64,000 nt of DNA from Paenibacillus sp. FSL K6-3182 (GCF_037976325.1 NZ_CP150265.1:5717001-5781000); one strand, 5' to 3'; positions 1 to 8,923 are shown, counted from the first letter of the stretch. Notes: generated by a model not told the origin, from the letters alone. Program-made: numbers and translations.

Positions 1-645
1 CAGCAAATGCACCATAGGCAGCTTTGTATCTTGAAGAAACACAAAATATTTTAACAGGGAAATAAACTCCTGATATTGTTTATCGAGCACATACTCATCT
101 AATGCATATTCCACGACTTCGGCTAGTTCCTTACGATAGGGCTCAAGCCTGAAGGTTGTAAACCCCTTTACATTAAGCTCCGTATTATCATGCAAAAAAA
201 GCTCGACCTCAGCAGCCACTTTGCTTTTCCTTCTTAGGCGATCCGCATCCAAAAATCTCGTTCCGAGGCTATCCCATTCTTTCCCATGCAGCAAATCATG
301 ACAATACCGCTCAATAGCAGCTGTATCGGCTGAACTGTTATGACGATACTTTCTGCGAATAATAGCAGCAAGCATCCCCGGCTCCATCTCACTTACCACA
401 AATTCAGCTATGGCTAGTGACGCCGCTTTATATACAATGTGACCATGCGTTTTTAACTGAAAATGTGGCAACAGCGCTAGACAGCTTATATTTTGATCCG
501 ATACCTGCTGAAACTCGATGACGGCTGTTTGCTCCGTTTTTGAGCCAATATGTAAATCGACGAGCGCTTGTTCCTTCAACAATTGAGTTAGTTTATTAAC
601 CGACTTTTGGAGACTTGCAGGTAACGATACCGTGAATAGCTCCAT
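1..645 (-). CDS. ytxC: YtxC family sporulation protein (3' part cut off by window edge)
   Basis: The reading frame runs open from a start at 645 to base 1 (215 codons), so the C-terminal end lies outside the window. An AAAGGGGTGA ribosome binding site sits just upstream of the ATG. The protein starts MELFTVSLPAS and near the visible end carries the segment LDEYVLDKQYQEFISLLKYF, which I recognise from the YtxC family of sporulation-associated cytoplasmic proteins of unknown biochemical role. No signal peptide or membrane segment is visible. The gene lies downstream of the mqnC terminator on the same strand, so it probably has its own promoter between 646 and 735. The family call rests on recalled similarity only. 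Confidence 0.8.
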   Translation of the reverse strand, partial: MELFTVSLPASLQKSVNKLTQLLKEQALVDLHIGSKTEQTAVIEFQQVSDQNISCLALLPHFQLKTHGHIVYKAASLAIAEFVVSEMEPGMLAAIIRRKYRHNSSADTAAIERYCHDLLHGKEWDSLGTRFLDADRLRRKSKVAAEVELFLHDNTELNVKGFTTFRLEPYRKELAEVVEYALDEYVLDKQYQEFISLLKYFVFLQDTKLPMVHLL

Positions 646-734
646 CAGCTCACCCCTTTCTTTCCTTATCAGTATATGGTGACGCGTTCGGGTATATACG
701 ATGAAGACATTGGAATGTAAGGGAAGCAAGCATA

Positions 735-790
735 CAAAAAAACGTTTGCCGAACCTCCCACTATGCAGCGAGAAGTTCAACAAACGTATT
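735..790 (-). terminator. Rho-independent terminator of mqnC
   Basis: Read on the minus strand, the arms ACGTTTG...CAAACGT with an inner GAAC/GTTC pairing form a hairpin followed directly by a run of seven T. It lies just past the mqnC stop codon. Confidence 0.8.
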
Positions 791-818
791 GATACTGCTT
801 ATATCGGTCTAAAAAGCA

Positions 819-1955
819 TTAATTTTGCATAACAAAATCGAGATCTGCTTTGTCGGATTCATTGTAAACCTTCAAAATATTATATTTCGTATCCCGTTGA
901 GCCGGAATTTTGCCGCACTCGCGAATAAGCTGAAGAATAAGTTCAATGTTCACTTTATGTGTTGTTCCAGCTGCTGAAACGACATTTTCCTCAATCATGG
1001 TGCTTCCGAAGTCATTGCAGCCATAAGACAGTGATAACTTGCCCATTTCTGGCCCCATCGTTACCCAAGAGGATTGGAAATTCGGAATATTATCAAGCAT
1101 GATTCGGCTAGCTGCAACAATACGCAAATATTCCTCTGGCTTTGCTTTCTCAAGCTTCAGGTTTGTATTGTCTGGCTGGAAAGGCCACGAAATAAACGCT
1201 AGGAAACCCGTCGAATCATAATTGTTCGCGATACACTCATCTTGAGCATCACGGATGCGCAGCATATGTAATGCGCGCTCTTCAACGGTCTCGCCAAGAC
1301 CATAAACCATCGTTGCAGTCGTATTCATTCCATGACGGTGTGCAGACTTCATCACATCCATCCAGTCCGTCCAAGAGCCCTTCATGCGGCTGATCTTGCG
1401 GCGAGTGCGATCGTCCAAAATTTCAGCGCCGCCGCCAGGCAAAGAATCAAGTCCAGCATCATGCAGTTGTCTAATTACTTCATCGAGGGAGAGGCCGTCT
1501 GATACAACCTTCATCTTCTGAATTTCCGCTGGAGAGAACGAATGCATCGTTATGCCCGGGTAATGCTGTTTAATTTTGCGAAGCAGATCCAAATAATACG
1601 TAAACGGCAAATCAGGATTCGTACCGCCCTGCATCAAAATTTCAGTCCCGCCCACATCGATCGTTTCTTGAATTTTGCTCAAAATCGTATCGTCAGGCAG
1701 CACATATCCCTCTTTAGAGCCTGGAGCTCGATAAAATGCGCAAAAACGGCAATAAACATCACATACGTTCGTGTAGTTTACATTTCGACCAACAACAAAA
1801 GTCGTTATTGGATCTGGATGATGCTTGAGCATGATTTGATTGGCTACATGCCCCATCTTTTCAATCTGATCCGAAGCTAATAATTCCATGCCTTCTTCGA
1901 GCGAAACACGCTCGCCGCGCAACGCTTTATCCAAAATATGGTCCAACGTTCCCAT
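819..1955 (-). CDS. mqnC: Cyclic dehypoxanthine futalosine synthase (MqnC)
   Basis: Radical-SAM enzyme of the futalosine route to menaquinone; in this family it cyclises dehypoxanthine futalosine. The 378-residue product carries the CX3CX2C iron-sulfur motif as CDVYCRFC near residue 66, followed by glycine-rich radical-SAM segments (GGTEILMQGGTNPD, LPGGGAEIL) and the family C-terminal region with FISWPFQPDNT. I chose the ATG at 1955 because AAGGAGGT lies 8 bases upstream; a frame opening 15 codons earlier has no such site. The gene stands alone: no other mqn gene is in the window. The paralogue MqnE (aminofutalosine synthase) is the main alternative, but the length and the LPGGGAEIL segment fit MqnC better. 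Confidence 0.9.
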   Translation of the reverse strand: MGTLDHILDKALRGERVSLEEGMELLASDQIEKMGHVANQIMLKHHPDPITTFVVGRNVNYTNVCDVYCRFCAFYRAPGSKEGYVLPDDTILSKIQETIDVGGTEILMQGGTNPDLPFTYYLDLLRKIKQHYPGITMHSFSPAEIQKMKVVSDGLSLDEVIRQLHDAGLDSLPGGGAEILDDRTRRKISRMKGSWTDWMDVMKSAHRHGMNTTATMVYGLGETVEERALHMLRIRDAQDECIANNYDSTGFLAFISWPFQPDNTNLKLEKAKPEEYLRIVAASRIMLDNIPNFQSSWVTMGPEMGKLSLSYGCNDFGSTMIEENVVSAAGTTHKVNIELILQLIRECGKIPAQRDTKYNILKVYNESDKADLDFVMQN

Positions 1956-2065
1956 TCCGCAAGACCTCCTTATTCCCGTTCTATTTATGCTAACCATCAC
2001 TTCATCCTAACATAGATCTCTAGTGCAAGTCACCCGCCGTATGATGGCATCTCGCCCTGAAATAA

Positions 2066-2100
2066 GGAAAAACACGGCATGTTCGTTAGAACATCCGTGC
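2066..2100 (-). terminator. Terminator of the metA-metI-metC operon
   Basis: On the minus strand GCACGGATGTTC-taac-GAACATGCCGTG forms a hairpin followed by TTTTTCC, just after the metC stop codon. Confidence 0.85.
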
Positions 2101-2121
2101 TTTCCTTTCTTTTAGTCCCAT

Positions 2122-3288
2122 TTAGGCACGAAGCGCATTATCCAAATCTTCAATAAGATCTTCAATATCCTCTAGACCAACAGAGTAACGCACCAAGCCG
2201 TCCGTAATGCCGCGTGCATGACGCACTTCTCTCGGCATTGCTGCATGCGACATCATAGCTGGGTAAGAAAGAATGCTCTCTACGGCACCTAAGCTGACAG
2301 CTACTAAAGGAATTTGAACCTTGCTCAGCAATGATTTGGCACGCTCTCCATTTCCAACATCGAAGGATACGACAGCTCCATACCCAAGCGACTGCTTCTC
2401 ATGTATCGCCCGGCCAGGGTGATTCTCTAAACCAGGATAATAAACCGCTGTTACTTCCTTATGCTCCGACAACCATTCAGCTAGTCTGCGAGCGCTTTGT
2501 TCGCTATATTCCATCCGAGCTTTCAATGTTTTCATGCCGCGCATCAACAGCCATGATTCTTGGGCGCTCAGAACCGTTCCCATTCCGTTTTGAAGCTGTT
2601 TCAAACGTTTGCCTAGACCTTCATCTGCGGTAACTGCAAGACCAGCCAGCACATCGCTATGGCCGCCTAGAAACTTTGTCGCACTGTGCAGGACGATATC
2701 GACGCCATGCTCGATTGGACGCTGATGATAAGGGGTCATAAACGTATTATCAAGCAGTGTAAGCAGTCCATGCTCTTTTGCCCAAGCTGTCGTTTCTGCA
2801 ATATCTGTGATTTTGAGCGTCGGGTTGGAAGGCGTCTCCATAAATACAGCTTTTGTATTTGGCTTAAGCGCCGCCTTAACCGCTTCAAAATCCGTCATAT
2901 CAACAAAAGTAGACTCAATGCCCAGGCGATCCAAAATCGTCGTTAGCAAGCGGTAAGTTCCGCCGTAGACATCCTCTGTTACGATGACATGCTCACCTGC
3001 AGAAAGCAGCAAAAACGTGGTTGAGATTGCAGCCATGCCTGATGCAAATGCGAAGCCGCGAGCCCCGCCCTCAAGCAAAGCGATATAATCCTCTAGCGCT
3101 TGGCGTGTAGGATTGCCCGAGCGGCTGTAATCATATTGCGGCGGATTGAAAATATCATGATGATGGAACGTTGAAGCTTGATAAATAGGTACGCTTGAAG
3201 CTCCTGTATGCTCGTCAATTTCTGCTCCGAAATGCAGCAGCTTCGTTGCAAACCGGCGATCTTGAGGTTGAATTTTGTCGTTGCCCAT
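2122..3288 (-). CDS. metC: Cystathionine beta-lyase (MetC-type PLP enzyme)
   Basis: A 388-residue Cys/Met-metabolism PLP enzyme, cytoplasmic, expected to cleave cystathionine to homocysteine. The PLP lysine lies in the motif HSATKFLGGHSDV (about residue 200), with the usual SGMAAI and ETPSNPT segments. Its ATG overlaps the metI stop codon as TAATG with GGAGG upstream, so the two genes are probably translationally coupled. Sequence alone does not separate beta-lyase from gamma-lyase or O-acetylhomoserine sulfhydrylase within this family. I assign MetC because of the paired arrangement with MetI (as in Bacillus metI-metC) and the shared SAM riboswitch. Confidence 0.85.
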   Translation of the reverse strand: MGNDKIQPQDRRFATKLLHFGAEIDEHTGASSVPIYQASTFHHHDIFNPPQYDYSRSGNPTRQALEDYIALLEGGARGFAFASGMAAISTTFLLLSAGEHVIVTEDVYGGTYRLLTTILDRLGIESTFVDMTDFEAVKAALKPNTKAVFMETPSNPTLKITDIAETTAWAKEHGLLTLLDNTFMTPYHQRPIEHGVDIVLHSATKFLGGHSDVLAGLAVTADEGLGKRLKQLQNGMGTVLSAQESWLLMRGMKTLKARMEYSEQSARRLAEWLSEHKEVTAVYYPGLENHPGRAIHEKQSLGYGAVVSFDVGNGERAKSLLSKVQIPLVAVSLGAVESILSYPAMMSHAAMPREVRHARGITDGLVRYSVGLEDIEDLIEDLDNALRA

Positions 3289-4454
3289 TAGTTGTTAACC
3301 TCCTCAATTTCGCGTTTGGCAGCTTCAAGTGCTTGCGCCAAGTCACTGATCAAATCATCTGCATGCTCAATTCCTACGGAGAAACGAAGCAGACGGTCGT
3401 CAACGCCTATCGCTTGACGAATTTCAAGCGGAATATCAGCATGCGTCTGAACCGCTGGGTAGGTCATCAAGGATTCAACTCCGCCCAAGCTCTCAGCAAA
3501 TGCAATGAGCTTAATGTGACGAAGAATTGGCTCCACATAACGAGCGTCCTTTAATCGGAATGAGAAAATGCCAGTATTGCCGGAAGACTGTTTGTTCTGA
3601 ATTTCATGGCCAGGATGGTGAGGCAATGCCGGATAATAAACATCCTCAACGGCTGAATGCTCAAGCAAATAATTAGCAATTGCGGTAGCATTAAATTGGT
3701 GACGCTCCATACGGAGCGCGAGCGTCTTCATTCCCCTCATTAGAAGCCATGAATCCTGAGGCCCGAGCACCGCTCCAATCGAATTGTGCAGGAAGGCCAT
3801 CTCATCCGAGAGCTCCTTGCCTTTGGTTACAATAAGACCAGCAAGAACGTCATTGTGACCACCTAAATATTTGGTCGCGCTATGAATGATAATGTCAGCA
3901 CCCAGTTCTATAGGACGTTGGAAGAAAGGCGTAAGCAGCGTATTGTCTACAATAGTAAGCAAGCCTTTTGACTTCGCCCACGCAGTTACTTTCTCAATAT
4001 CCGTAATCATCATAAGCGGGTTAGTTGGCGTTTCGATAAGTACTGCTTTTGTGTTCGGCGTCCATAATGCCGCCACCGCATCAATATCGTTGGTATCCAC
4101 ATAAGATGCCGTCACACCAAATCTCGACATGATTCGCTCCAACAAGCGATAAGTACCGCCATATAGATCAAGAGATACGATCAAATGATCACCCTGACTA
4201 AATAAGGCGAATATCGTTTGCAGCGCGGCCATGCCGGAGCTACAGGCAAATGCCGCATCGCCAGCTTCTAATTGTGCAGCCGCTTCTTCTAATACCGCTC
4301 TGGTTGGGCTTTTGGTACGCGCATAATCAAATCCTGTACTCTGTCCCAGCTTAGGATGACGAAATGCTGTTGATTGGTACACTGGAAAACTTACCGCTCC
4401 AGTTACAGGCTCTTTAATAGATCCAATCTGTGCTAAATGGCTCTCTATCTTCAT
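3288..4454 (-). CDS. metI: Cystathionine gamma-synthase / O-acetylhomoserine thiolyase (MetI)
   Basis: A 388-residue PLP enzyme paralogous to the next gene, with the PLP-binding motif HSATKYLGGHNDV. In Bacillus, MetI condenses an acylated homoserine with cysteine (or sulfide) to give cystathionine (or homocysteine), upstream of MetC in methionine synthesis. It begins at an ATG with GGGAG about ten bases upstream, 30 bases after the metA stop codon, and ends in a TAATG overlap with metC. The order metA, metI, metC matches the pathway: acetylation of homoserine, transsulfuration, beta-cleavage. Regulation is expected through the SAM-I riboswitch ahead of metA. Confidence 0.87.
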   Translation of the reverse strand: MKIESHLAQIGSIKEPVTGAVSFPVYQSTAFRHPKLGQSTGFDYARTKSPTRAVLEEAAAQLEAGDAAFACSSGMAALQTIFALFSQGDHLIVSLDLYGGTYRLLERIMSRFGVTASYVDTNDIDAVAALWTPNTKAVLIETPTNPLMMITDIEKVTAWAKSKGLLTIVDNTLLTPFFQRPIELGADIIIHSATKYLGGHNDVLAGLIVTKGKELSDEMAFLHNSIGAVLGPQDSWLLMRGMKTLALRMERHQFNATAIANYLLEHSAVEDVYYPALPHHPGHEIQNKQSSGNTGIFSFRLKDARYVEPILRHIKLIAFAESLGGVESLMTYPAVQTHADIPLEIRQAIGVDDRLLRFSVGIEHADDLISDLAQALEAAKREIEEVNN

Positions 4455-4484
4455 CTTTATATAGCGCTCCCTTATTATATGGTT

Positions 4485-5402
4485 TTAAATGCCTCCACCC
4501 AAATCATACGGTGTTTGCTGGTAAACATAATAATTAAGCCAGTTCGAGAATAATAGGTTGGCATGCGCACGCCATGTTGATAACGGCGGGTTAGCCGGGT
4601 TATCACCTGGGAAATAATTTTTTGGTACATCTATTTGGTGCCCTTTGGCTTGATCGCGATCATATTCATATTTAAGTGAAGTTGGATCATATTCGGAGTG
4701 GCCTGTGACGAAAATTTGTCTGCCGTCTTTTGAAGCCACGATGTATACGCCCGAATCCGCTGATTCCGATAAAATATCGAGGGAATCAAGCTTCTCGATG
4801 TCCTCGCGGCGTACCTCTGTGTGACGAGACTGCGGCACAAAAAACATTTCATCAAAGCCTCTCAGCAAATTAACATTGCGTTTTTCTATCGTGTGCGGGA
4901 ACACACCAAACATTTTGCTGTCCAAGCTGTATTTGGGAACATTAAAGTGATGATAGAGCCCAGCTTGTGCGGCCCAACAAATATGGAAAGTTGAAGTTAC
5001 GCGCCTTGCGCTCCAATCCATAATTTCTTTCAGCTCTTCCCAGTAGTTTACATCCTCGAAAGGCATATGCTCTACCGGCGCGCCTGTAATGATGAGACCA
5101 TCATAATATTCATCCGAAATTTCATCGAATGTTTTATAGAAGGATTCCAAATGATCGGCTGAGGTGTTTTTTGATGTATGTGTTCTTGGATGCAGCAGTA
5201 CAACCTCAACTTGTAGCGGCGTATTGCCGATAAGTCTAAGCAGCTGCGTTTCGGTTGTTTCCTTGGTAGGCATTAAGTTCAAAATCGCAATTCTGAGCGG
5301 CCTAATATCCTGATGGTAGGCGATGCTCTCATCCATGACGAAAATGTTCTCGTTGTTTAATACCTCTTTGGCTGGTAAATTGTCAGGCACTTTAATTGGC
5401 AT
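4485..5402 (-). CDS. metA: Homoserine O-acyltransferase (MetA family)
   Basis: First enzyme of the methionine branch; it acylates homoserine (acetyl-CoA in most Firmicutes). The 305-residue product starts [12 protein letters not shown] and holds the glutamine-amidotransferase-like nucleophile region [11 protein letters not shown], where the cysteine is the expected catalytic residue, and the VTGHSEYD segment that carries the family histidine and glutamate. I chose the ATG at 5402 rather than a GTG at 5411, because AGGAG lies about 8 bases upstream of the ATG and the resulting N-terminus matches the family. The gene is the first of the riboswitch-controlled metA-metI-metC operon. Confidence 0.92.
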   Translation of the reverse strand: MPIKVPDNLPAKEVLNNENIFVMDESIAYHQDIRPLRIAILNLMPTKETTETQLLRLIGNTPLQVEVVLLHPRTHTSKNTSADHLESFYKTFDEISDEYYDGLIITGAPVEHMPFEDVNYWEELKEIMDWSARRVTSTFHICWAAQAGLYHHFNVPKYSLDSKMFGVFPHTIEKRNVNLLRGFDEMFFVPQSRHTEVRREDIEKLDSLDILSESADSGVYIVASKDGRQIFVTGHSEYDPTSLKYEYDRDQAKGHQIDVPKNYFPGDNPANPPLSTWRAHANLLFSNWLNYYVYQQTPYDLGGGI

Positions 5403-5441
5403 AGGTATCACTCCTCTAGAAGCAGTATGACCGCTTGAACA

Positions 5442-5612
5442 TGAAAAAGACCCTTTCTGCTGTGAGAAAAGGTCGTATGCTCAGTAAATAAGCCATCCGC
5501 CTCTCTCATCTCTCAGAAACATTAAAGTTTCCGCAAGAATTAGCACCGTGCGTTTTACACGCCGGTTGCCGGGCTTCATCGGGCTAGTCCCTCCGCCTGC
5601 TCTTGATAAGAA
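5442..5612 (-). promoter_or_regulatory. SAM-I (S-box) riboswitch with terminator
   Basis: On the minus strand the region opens with CTTATCAAGAG, then GGAGGGACTAGCCCGATGAA, CCCGGCAACC, GGTGCTAATTC and a GAGAGATGAGAG segment. These are the hallmark conserved pieces of the S-box aptamer. It is followed at 5442-5475 by the hairpin GACCTTTTCT-cacagc-AGAAAGGGTC and a T run. This is the classic SAM-OFF transcription attenuator, here ahead of metA. The stretch between metA and the corA leader (5403-5807) holds this element and two divergent promoters. Confidence 0.95.
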
Positions 5613-5651
5613 AGTAGTCTATTCAATTTTCCGCGGTTTCATTTCACCTTC

Positions 5652-5680
5652 ACTTTAATGCATTCTGACAATTGCGTCAA
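5652..5680 (-). promoter_or_regulatory. Promoter of the met operon
   Basis: On the minus strand TTGACG, a 17-base spacer and TAAAGT lie about 40 bases upstream of the riboswitch 5' end, as expected for a sigma-A promoter. Confidence 0.65.
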
Positions 5681-5734
5681 GATCCTCTATTCATATCCTT
5701 GACATTTAGATGAAAAAAACGATTGTTTTTAGGC

Positions 5735-5764
5735 TTGAATGTAAAGCTGACGCGGGAGTATACT
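5735..5764 (+). promoter_or_regulatory. Promoter of the corA leader/corA transcript
   Basis: TTGAAT, an 18-base spacer and TATACT. Transcription from here would start near 5771 and give a leader of about 150 bases that contains a 29-codon ORF and a hairpin ahead of corA. Confidence 0.6.
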
Positions 5765-5807
5765 AGACAAGAATTATTTCATTTATTTGACTTATAAAGG
5801 GGTGCAT

Positions 5808-5897
5808 ATGGACATGGAAGGCGACCGACCGAAGCCTGAAAACTATCGAATACGGTTACTGCTGGCCAAGTCCGATTCAGCCGGCAGTTTCCTCTGA
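5808..5897 (+). CDS. Candidate 29-residue leader peptide upstream of corA
   Basis: A short ORF with its own ribosome binding site (AAAGGGG, six bases before the ATG) lies wholly between the corA promoter and the corA start, ending 22 bases before corA. The peptide starts MDMEGDRPKPENYRIRLLL: acidic residues and prolines are packed in the first eleven positions, followed by an arginine/leucine-rich stretch. That is the same composition order as the Mg-sensing leader peptide MgtL of enterobacteria. The second half of the ORF overlaps a 9-bp hairpin at 5858-5888. That it is translated, and that it regulates corA, are inferences; no family match is known to me. Confidence 0.5.
   Translation: MDMEGDRPKPENYRIRLLLAKSDSAGSFL
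5858..5888 (+). promoter_or_regulatory. Hairpin within the corA leader ORF
   Basis: ACTGCTGGC pairs with GCCGGCAGT over nine positions (one T-G pair) with a 13-base loop. It overlaps the 3' half of the leader ORF and ends ten bases before its stop codon. No T run follows, so it is not a plain terminator. Confidence 0.5.
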
Positions 5898-5919
5898 AGA
5901 AAGAAAGGAGTGACTCCGG

Positions 5920-6855
5920 ATGAAAATCCGCCTTGTTAGCAATGGCATGTTCACCACTATTGAAGATATTAACGAAACACTTATTCCCTCGAAAGAAGGA
6001 TTTTACTGGATTGACGCTGATGTGGAGGATCTTGCTATTTTACAGCCCCTATTCAGCATGCACGATCTGGCAGTTGAGGATTGCCTCAGTGAAGAGGAGC
6101 AGCGTCCAAAAATTGAAATTTACGAAAGCCATTATTTTATTGTAATCAACAGCATACGATTTGATGACGAAGAAATCTTCCTAAGGGCACTCAATATTTT
6201 CCTTGGCCGCCATTTCATTATTACGGTCACCAAGCAAAAAATTAACGAGCTTCGTTCTCTAAAGCCTGTGCTGTGGGAACAAGAGGTTAGCCGGCCCGAT
6301 TATTTCTTGTATCATCTCGTCGACATTGTTGTCGATAATTATTTCCTCGTTGGCGACCGTATTGATACGCGCATCGAAGCGCTTGAAGAAGATATACTAA
6401 TGCATACTAAGAAATCGCATTTGAACGAAATCATCGGGCTCCGCGGTGAAATATTGTGGCTGAGGAAAGTGCTCGGTCCACAACGCGACGTCATTGCAAC
6501 GCTTAACAAAAAAGATCTGAAGCTCATTGATGATCAGCTGCAAAAATATTTCAGCGATATATACGAGAATGCCTTGAAAATTGCCGAGTCCTTCGATACG
6601 TACCGCGATCTCATGGGCAACTTACGCGAAGCTTATCAGTCCAGCGTATCCAACCGTGCCAATGAAATCATGCGCGTATTTACAGCAATTACGACTATAT
6701 TCATGCCGCTGACCTTTATAACGGGCATCTATGGGATGAATTTCGATTTCATTCCAGGCCTTCACCTTCGCTTAGGATCATACATTTTACTTGGTATCAT
6801 GCTGCTGCTTGGCATAAGCATGTTTTATATTTTCCGCAAAAAAGAATGGCTCTAG
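5920..6855 (+). CDS. corA: CorA-family magnesium/divalent cation transporter
   Basis: A 311-residue membrane protein of the CorA family, expected to form a pentameric Mg2+ (or Co2+) channel in the cell membrane. A long cytoplasmic N-terminal domain with helical coiled segments (about 1-245) is followed by two C-terminal membrane segments. The signature GMN motif is present as YGMNF at the end of the first, and the chain ends in the basic tail FRKKEWL. GAAAGGAGTG precedes the ATG. The upstream leader carries a small ORF and hairpin instead of the M-box often found before Firmicute magnesium transporters. A strong terminator follows. Confidence 0.93.
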   Translation: MKIRLVSNGMFTTIEDINETLIPSKEGFYWIDADVEDLAILQPLFSMHDLAVEDCLSEEEQRPKIEIYESHYFIVINSIRFDDEEIFLRALNIFLGRHFIITVTKQKINELRSLKPVLWEQEVSRPDYFLYHLVDIVVDNYFLVGDRIDTRIEALEEDILMHTKKSHLNEIIGLRGEILWLRKVLGPQRDVIATLNKKDLKLIDDQLQKYFSDIYENALKIAESFDTYRDLMGNLREAYQSSVSNRANEIMRVFTAITTIFMPLTFITGIYGMNFDFIPGLHLRLGSYILLGIMLLLGISMFYIFRKKEWL

Positions 6856-6880
6856 AGACCTGTGCCATATTCATTGCAGA

Positions 6881-6927
6881 GCTGCACTCGTACGGGCAAT
6901 TTATGCCTAACGAGCTGCAGCCTTTTT
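6881..6927 (+). terminator. Terminator of corA
   Basis: GCTGCA-CTCGT...GGCA-attta-TGCC...ACGAG-TGCAGC forms a long stem followed by CTTTTT. Confidence 0.88.
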
Positions 6928-7002
6928 GCTGTAATGGCCGCTATCCTTTATAATAGTAGAATATGAGTTTGAGCATTAAGTACCTATGAGAGGGGGATTG
7001 AC

Positions 7003-7905
7003 GTGAATATTAGTCAGCTTGAAACACTCCTTACGATATCCAAAACGATGAGCTTCAGGAAAGCTGGCGAGCTGCTGAATCTCACACAGCCTGCTGTTTC
7101 GGCACAAATCAAAAGCCTTGAGGATGAATTCAAAACGATTCTCATTAATCGCAATCAGCCAGTTACGCTAACGGAACACGGACAAGTTTTTTTGGAGCAT
7201 GCGGAGCAAGTTCTTTCGATCGTGGAAGAACTGAAGCAGAAGCTTTCAGATATGAACCTTACGCCGCAAGGACACATATTACTCGGAACTACGGCTTCAA
7301 TAGCGATTCAGATTTTACCGCGCGTGCTATCCTATTTTCAAAACCAATTTCCTTTTATTAAAACAACGATTCATTCCATGCCCTCATCCCAAGTTATGGC
7401 CAGTGTCGAGAACGGGTCAGTCGATATAGGGATTACATATCTTTCTGAAAAAAATCCGAACGTTTCCTCCTCCGTCCTTTATTATGATACATTTGAGCTC
7501 GTCGTCCCTCCTTCCCATCCCATGAGCAGGTTGACGCATACGACAGTTGATACGCTTAAGGACATTCCAATGATTATGCTTGCTCCAGACACGCTTGGCA
7601 GGAGATTTGTCGATCAAATTTTTCGTAAATACAATATTCAACCCAATATCGTAATGGAGGTTTCCAGCAGTGAAGAAGTGAAGCGCATGGTTGAAATTAA
7701 TTTAGGCGCCGCAGTCGTATCTAAACTTTCGATAGCAAATGAACTCCGTATGGGTACACTAAAAATGATAAAGGTCAACGAGCTTGAAATAAGTCATCCC
7801 GTTGGAGTGGTTTATAAATCAGGCCGTTACATCAATACCGCACTGAAGCAATTTTTAAGTGATCTAAAAGGCATGCCTGAGCATCAATTCATTAGCAGCG
7901 AATAG
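7003..7905 (+). CDS. LysR-family transcriptional regulator
   Basis: A 300-residue LysR-type regulator: N-terminal winged helix-turn-helix (about 1-60, with SFRKAGELLNLTQPAVSAQIKSLE) and a periplasmic-binding-protein-like effector domain from about 90 to the end. The start is a GTG with GAGAGGGGG upstream. Its stop codon is 45 bases before the PHP phosphatase gene on the same strand, so the two may be co-transcribed. The inducer and targets cannot be told from the sequence. Confidence 0.88.
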   Translation: MNISQLETLLTISKTMSFRKAGELLNLTQPAVSAQIKSLEDEFKTILINRNQPVTLTEHGQVFLEHAEQVLSIVEELKQKLSDMNLTPQGHILLGTTASIAIQILPRVLSYFQNQFPFIKTTIHSMPSSQVMASVENGSVDIGITYLSEKNPNVSSSVLYYDTFELVVPPSHPMSRLTHTTVDTLKDIPMIMLAPDTLGRRFVDQIFRKYNIQPNIVMEVSSSEEVKRMVEINLGAAVVSKLSIANELRMGTLKMIKVNELEISHPVGVVYKSGRYINTALKQFLSDLKGMPEHQFISSE

Positions 7906-7950
7906 TCGACAAGAAGCTTCCACTAGACAAATAACTAGGAGAGATAAAAA

Positions 7951-8760
7951 ATGAAATTCGACTTACATACCCATCATTTTAGATGCGGCCACGCCGACGG
8001 CAATATCGAGGATTATATTTTAGCCGGAATTGAAGCCGGGCTTCAGGTTATCGGCATCTCGGATCACTCCCCCTTCTTTTATCATGAGAATGATCAGCCT
8101 TCGCCAGGCATTGCAATGGCAAGAAGCGAATTCACCAATTATGTTAATGAAGTATTGCGGTTGAAGGAGCAATACGCAGGCAAAATCGAGGTTATGCTTG
8201 GAGTAGAATCGGATTTTTTTCCTAAATATGTAGACAGCTACAAAAAAGCCTATGACGGCGTGCCCTTCGATTATATCATTGGTTCTGTTCATCAAGTTGG
8301 CGACATCAGCATATTCAATCGCAATCGGTTTAAAAACTTAAATGAACAGCAGCATATTGAAGTGAAGCAAAGCTATTATGATCTTATCAAACAATCTGCA
8401 CGCAGCGGCATGTTTGATATTTTGGGACATATCGACGCGATGAAGGGGTATTACCCTGCTTTCTCCGATATACCTGCTAATAAGGAAATTGACGATGCTT
8501 TGCAGACGATTGCCGAATGCGGCGTTTCCATAGAGATTAATACATCAGGCAGTACCAAAGATGTAGGCGGATGGTATCCATCGGATGCAATCTTGGAGCG
8601 AGCACTTCATTTTGGAGTCAATGTGACGTTTGGTTCGGATGCGCATAAGCCAAGCAGAGTTGGCGAAGATTGGGAGCTCGTACAGAAAAGGCTGAAGGAA
8701 ATTGGCTTCTCACAGTGGGTTTTCTATCGCAAGCGCCAGCAAGTTATTGTACCGATATAA
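7951..8760 (+). CDS. hisJ: PHP-family histidinol phosphatase-like hydrolase
   Basis: A 269-residue PHP-fold metal-dependent phosphoesterase. Metal ligands are visible in order: DLHTHHFRCGHADG at the N-terminus, GISDHSPF, GVESDFF, GHIDAMKGY and the C-terminal GSDAHKPSRVG. The arrangement and length fit the HisJ/HisK group that removes phosphate from L-histidinol phosphate. No other his genes lie nearby, so a different phosphorylated substrate is possible. AGGAGAG is well placed before the ATG. It follows a LysR gene closely, which may control it. Confidence 0.82.
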   Translation: MKFDLHTHHFRCGHADGNIEDYILAGIEAGLQVIGISDHSPFFYHENDQPSPGIAMARSEFTNYVNEVLRLKEQYAGKIEVMLGVESDFFPKYVDSYKKAYDGVPFDYIIGSVHQVGDISIFNRNRFKNLNEQQHIEVKQSYYDLIKQSARSGMFDILGHIDAMKGYYPAFSDIPANKEIDDALQTIAECGVSIEINTSGSTKDVGGWYPSDAILERALHFGVNVTFGSDAHKPSRVGEDWELVQKRLKEIGFSQWVFYRKRQQVIVPI

Positions 8761-8782
8761 GAGCACATGAGGGGCTTTAGAC

Positions 8783-8812
8783 AAAAAAAGTGGACCTGCA
8801 CGTCGCAGGTCC
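8783..8812 (-). terminator. Hairpin with T run on the minus strand (opposite to flanking genes)
   Basis: GGACCTGC-acgtc-GCAGGTCC is a perfect 8-bp stem. The T run (seven T) follows the stem only when read on the minus strand, although the genes on both sides are on the plus strand. It may stop antisense transcription into the phosphatase gene. Confidence 0.55.
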
Positions 8813-8923
8813 CAAAAGGATATATTAAAAAGGGGGTCTTGTTTATTATAATAGCCCACTAATGTAATGAGACGATAACAGAACTATTTCATTTGTGTAA
8901 CAAATTTGAGGGGTTGGAAAACG

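Noticed and set aside
5700..5920. M-box magnesium riboswitch before corA
   Set aside because: None of the conserved M-box blocks could be found; the leader holds a small ORF and a simple hairpin instead.
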